Shown: piece after piece, positions 6,281 to 8,013 of the stretch
Layout of the letters: every line of letters starts with the position of its first letter
Numbering within the stretch: the first letter of the stretch is position 1
Assembly: GCA_016721875.1 (NCBI GenBank)
Contig: JADKHG010000011.1
Coordinates: 1 to 8,013 of the forward strand
From: Sphingomonadales bacterium
GTDB lineage: Bacteria; Pseudomonadota; Alphaproteobacteria; Sphingomonadales; Sphingomonadaceae
Direction of reading: 5' to 3'
DNA: 8,013 nt
Notes under the pieces: model-generated
The model's database searches: none
Told to the model about the DNA's origin: nothing
The model's input: only the letters and a program-made list of their open reading frames with translations
Program-made: the position numbers and the translations under genes

Positions 6281-7018
6281 ATGCGCTTTCAGGGTAAGCA
6301 GGTTTTGGTAACTGGCGCGGCTTTGGGGATTGGCAGGGCAACCGCAATCCGCTTCGCCAGCGAAGGCGCCTCGGTGACCATCGGCGATGTCAACGAAGCG
6401 GGCTTGCAGAAAACCGCAGAGATGATGGACAGCGCCCGCGTATCCAGCCATTCGATGCGACCGACTTTGAAAGTTGCCGCGCGCTGGTCGCCGCTGCTAC
6501 GACCGACGGCCTCGACGTGCTCTGCAACATATCGGGCATGCTCAAATGGGGACCGAGCATCGATTTTGCCGTCGAAGACTTCGAACGCATATTGAAGATC
6601 AACACCACAAGCGTCTTCGTATTGTGTCAGGCCGCGCTCCCCCACCTGATCAAGAGTAAGGGCAATATCGTCAACACCGCGTCGACCGCTGCCTTGCAGG
6701 GCATCGCTTACACCATCGCCTATTCGGCATCGAAGCATGGCGTCGCCGCGATCACCAAGGGGCTGGCAGTCGAGTTTGCGGCAAAAGGTGTCCGCATCAA
6801 CGCTATCTGCCCAGGACATGTCAACACGCCGATGGGCAATTCGGCCCCGCCAGGGGCGACGTCAATTGGGATCTGGTGATGCGCAACGCGCCCAAGCTCG
6901 AAAACGGCAGTTGCGAGCCGGAGGATATCGCTGCACTCTTTGCCTATCTGGCAAGCGAAGAGGCACGCAAGATCACTGATCACTGTTCACCATCGACGGC
7001 GGGCAGCTGGCGGGATAG
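6281..7018 (+). pseudogene. Short-chain dehydrogenase/reductase, three frame breaks
   Basis: NAD(P)-dependent alcohol/ketone oxidoreductase. From ATG 6281 the cofactor motif TGAALGIG is residues 11-18, and Asp36 at the end of the second strand suggests NAD preference. After the break come CNISG in place of NNAG, the catalytic Ser in NTAST (6682-6684), YSASK (Tyr 6721-6723, Lys 6733-6735) and PGHVNTPM; the tail SLFTIDGGQLAG ends at TAG 7016-7018. Read across the breaks the protein is about 246 residues, normal for a classical SDR. Breaks: -1 near 6425, one G missing from GGGG 6853-6856, and one G missing at 6978. Every active-site residue is kept, so the gene is either freshly broken or mis-sequenced. 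It precedes the dioxygenase by 29 bases and is probably co-transcribed with it; the substrate is unknown. Confidence 0.85.
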
Positions 7019-7034
7019 GCATTGGGACAAGGAT

Positions 7035-7040
7035 AAGGAG
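7035..7040 (+). promoter_or_regulatory. Ribosome-binding site of the dioxygenase
   Basis: AAGGAG lies 7 bases before ATG 7048. It supports this start even though the frame opened there is closed by TGA at 7111-7113 because of an apparent one-base loss at 7107. Confidence 0.6.
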
Positions 7041-7047
7041 AGAGGAA

Positions 7048-7880
7048 ATGACGACGATACAGTTGGAGAAGATGTCAGAGCATGTCGGCACCGAGATGCT
7101 GGGACCGATCTGAACAATCTAACCGACGGCGACGTCGCGGCAATCAAGGCAGAGCTTGCGGCACGCGGTCTTGTAGTGTTTCGCGACCAGCAGATTGATG
7201 AACAGGGGCACATCGATTTCGCGCGCAAGATCGGACCAATCGTCGTGAACAACTATTTTCCGGAGAATGGCAAATTCCCGGAAATTGCCGAAGTCCGCAA
7301 GGCAGAGACGCAATTGGCGAATATCGGCGGCGGCTGGCACACTGACCACAGTTACGACCAGATTCCCGCGATGGGATCGATCCTGGTTGCGCGCGAGCTC
7401 CCACCTGTGGGTGGCGATACGCTATTTTCCAGCATGGCGGCTGCTTATGAATCACTTTCAGACGGGTTGAAGGCGACGCTGGAAACTTTGCGTGCGGTGC
7501 ACACCGCAGACCATATTTACGGGCCGCAGGGCTTCCTCAGCAATTCTGATCAAGGATCTGATCTTAAAGGCCGGGAACTCAAGACACATGTGGTGCACCC
7601 TCTGGTGATCCGCCATCCAGATACGGGGCAGAAACTGCTCTATGTCAATTCCGCCTTCACGACGCATATCGAAGGCTGGAGCCGCGACGAAAGCCTTGCA
7701 CTCCTCAACTATCTTTACTCGGTTGGAATACAGGATGAATTCCAGTGCCGCCTGAAATGGCAGCAGGGCACGGTTGCCATGTGGGACAACCGATCGACCT
7801 GGCATTATGCGCTCAACGATTATCATGGCCACCGGCGGCTGATGCACCGGATTACGATCGACGGCGTGCCTATCCACTGA
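7048..7880 (+). CDS. TauD/TfdA-family Fe(II)/2-oxoglutarate dioxygenase, break near the N-terminus
   Basis: Hydroxylates an organic substrate with O2 while turning 2-oxoglutarate into succinate and CO2. Restoring one G at 7107 (GGACCG-GATCTG) joins the 20 start codons to the long frame and gives 277 residues, typical for the family. Fe ligands: His98 and Asp100 in GGWHTDHSYD, and His253 in WDNRSTWHYALNDY. The 2-oxoglutarate side: Thr125 in GGDTLF and an Arg in HRRLMHR (263/264). As written, translation from 7048 stops after 21 codons; a later unusual start would be needed and would lose the N-terminal strand. It lies downstream of the SDR with its own good ribosome site. The name TauD marks a family that covers taurine, sulfonate, aryloxyalkanoate and other substrates; nothing here points to taurine. 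Its 3' end overlaps the convergent gene by 11 bases. Confidence 0.88.
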
Positions 7881-8013
7881 ACCCGAGCAAAGCCTGTGCA
7901 CCTTCGCTGCCGTCGAGCGGGGCGTTCACGCGCCGCTCGACACGCCAGCCGCCGTCCGTGCGGACCAGTTCCCAGCGATTGGCGGATACGCGCCAGACTT
8001 CGAAGCCCGACGG
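7870..8013 (-). CDS. Third SnoaL/NTF2-like protein, C-terminal fragment at window edge
   Basis: On the minus strand a frame is open from the window edge to TAG (7872-7870), giving 47 C-terminal residues. The pattern NRWELVRTDGGWRVERRVN followed by a short charged tail is typical of the last two strands of NTF2-fold (SnoaL-like) proteins, like the two genes at 5175-6212. The gene is convergent with the dioxygenase and overlaps its 3' end. Its start and most of the protein lie to the right of the window, so the family call rests on a short stretch. Confidence 0.6.
   Translation of the reverse strand, partial: PSGFEVWRVSANRWELVRTDGGWRVERRVNAPLDGSEGAQALLGFSG

Noticed and set aside
6289..6819. 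176-residue open frame on the minus strand
   Set aside because: It is antisense to the SDR gene, whose cofactor and YxxxK motifs are on the plus strand.
6876..7047. An SDR-dioxygenase fusion protein read through one long open frame (6876-7880)
   Set aside because: The join is an artefact of the frame breaks. The proper SDR tail ends at TAG 7016-7018 in another frame, and the dioxygenase has its own ribosome site and ATG at 7048.

Overview
The window looks like an accessory region of an alphaproteobacterium, most likely a sphingomonad (Sphingomonas/Sphingobium/Novosphingobium type). This rests on remembered protein style (the recombinase, the small zinc-ribbon protein, the monooxygenase/SnoaL/SDR/dioxygenase mix) and on codon use; no search was run. 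It has two halves with different character.

Positions 1-3958 look like a mobile island. A tyrosine recombinase, cut by the left window edge, is followed by a tight three-gene operon: a 54-residue ribbon-helix-helix-like protein (866-1030), a XamI-type DNA methyltransferase (1027-2606, frame-disrupted) and a XamI-family restriction endonuclease (2603-3523). The genes are joined by ATGA stop/start overlaps. The known XamI enzyme recognises GTCGAC. Three of the six GTCGAC sites in the window lie within 38 bases directly before the operon: two inside a 20-base dyad next to a TTGACA box, and one inside a perfect 10-base palindrome. This suggests an R-M system that senses its own methylation state, possibly together with the small protein. 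A terminator-like hairpin and a two-CxxC zinc-ribbon gene follow.

Positions about 4008-8013 look like part of a catabolic cluster: a flavin (Baeyer-Villiger type) monooxygenase that has lost its FAD-binding N-terminus, two coupled SnoaL/NTF2-like genes on the minus strand, a divergently transcribed SDR dehydrogenase followed by a TauD/TfdA-type dioxygenase, and the C-terminus of a third NTF2-like protein on the minus strand. A 16-base half-site dyad lies between the divergent genes. The set would suit oxidation, dehydrogenation and ring or ester turnover of a small organic (terpenoid, steroid or aromatic) substrate, but the substrate cannot be read from the sequence.

Five genes (methyltransferase, monooxygenase, second SnoaL, SDR, dioxygenase) carry about 14 frame breaks. 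Most look like one missing base in a short G or T run, with good protein sequence on both sides and no base-substitution stops. This pattern fits uncorrected indel errors in a draft sequence at least as well as real decay. It decides whether the R-M system is alive, so it should be settled first.
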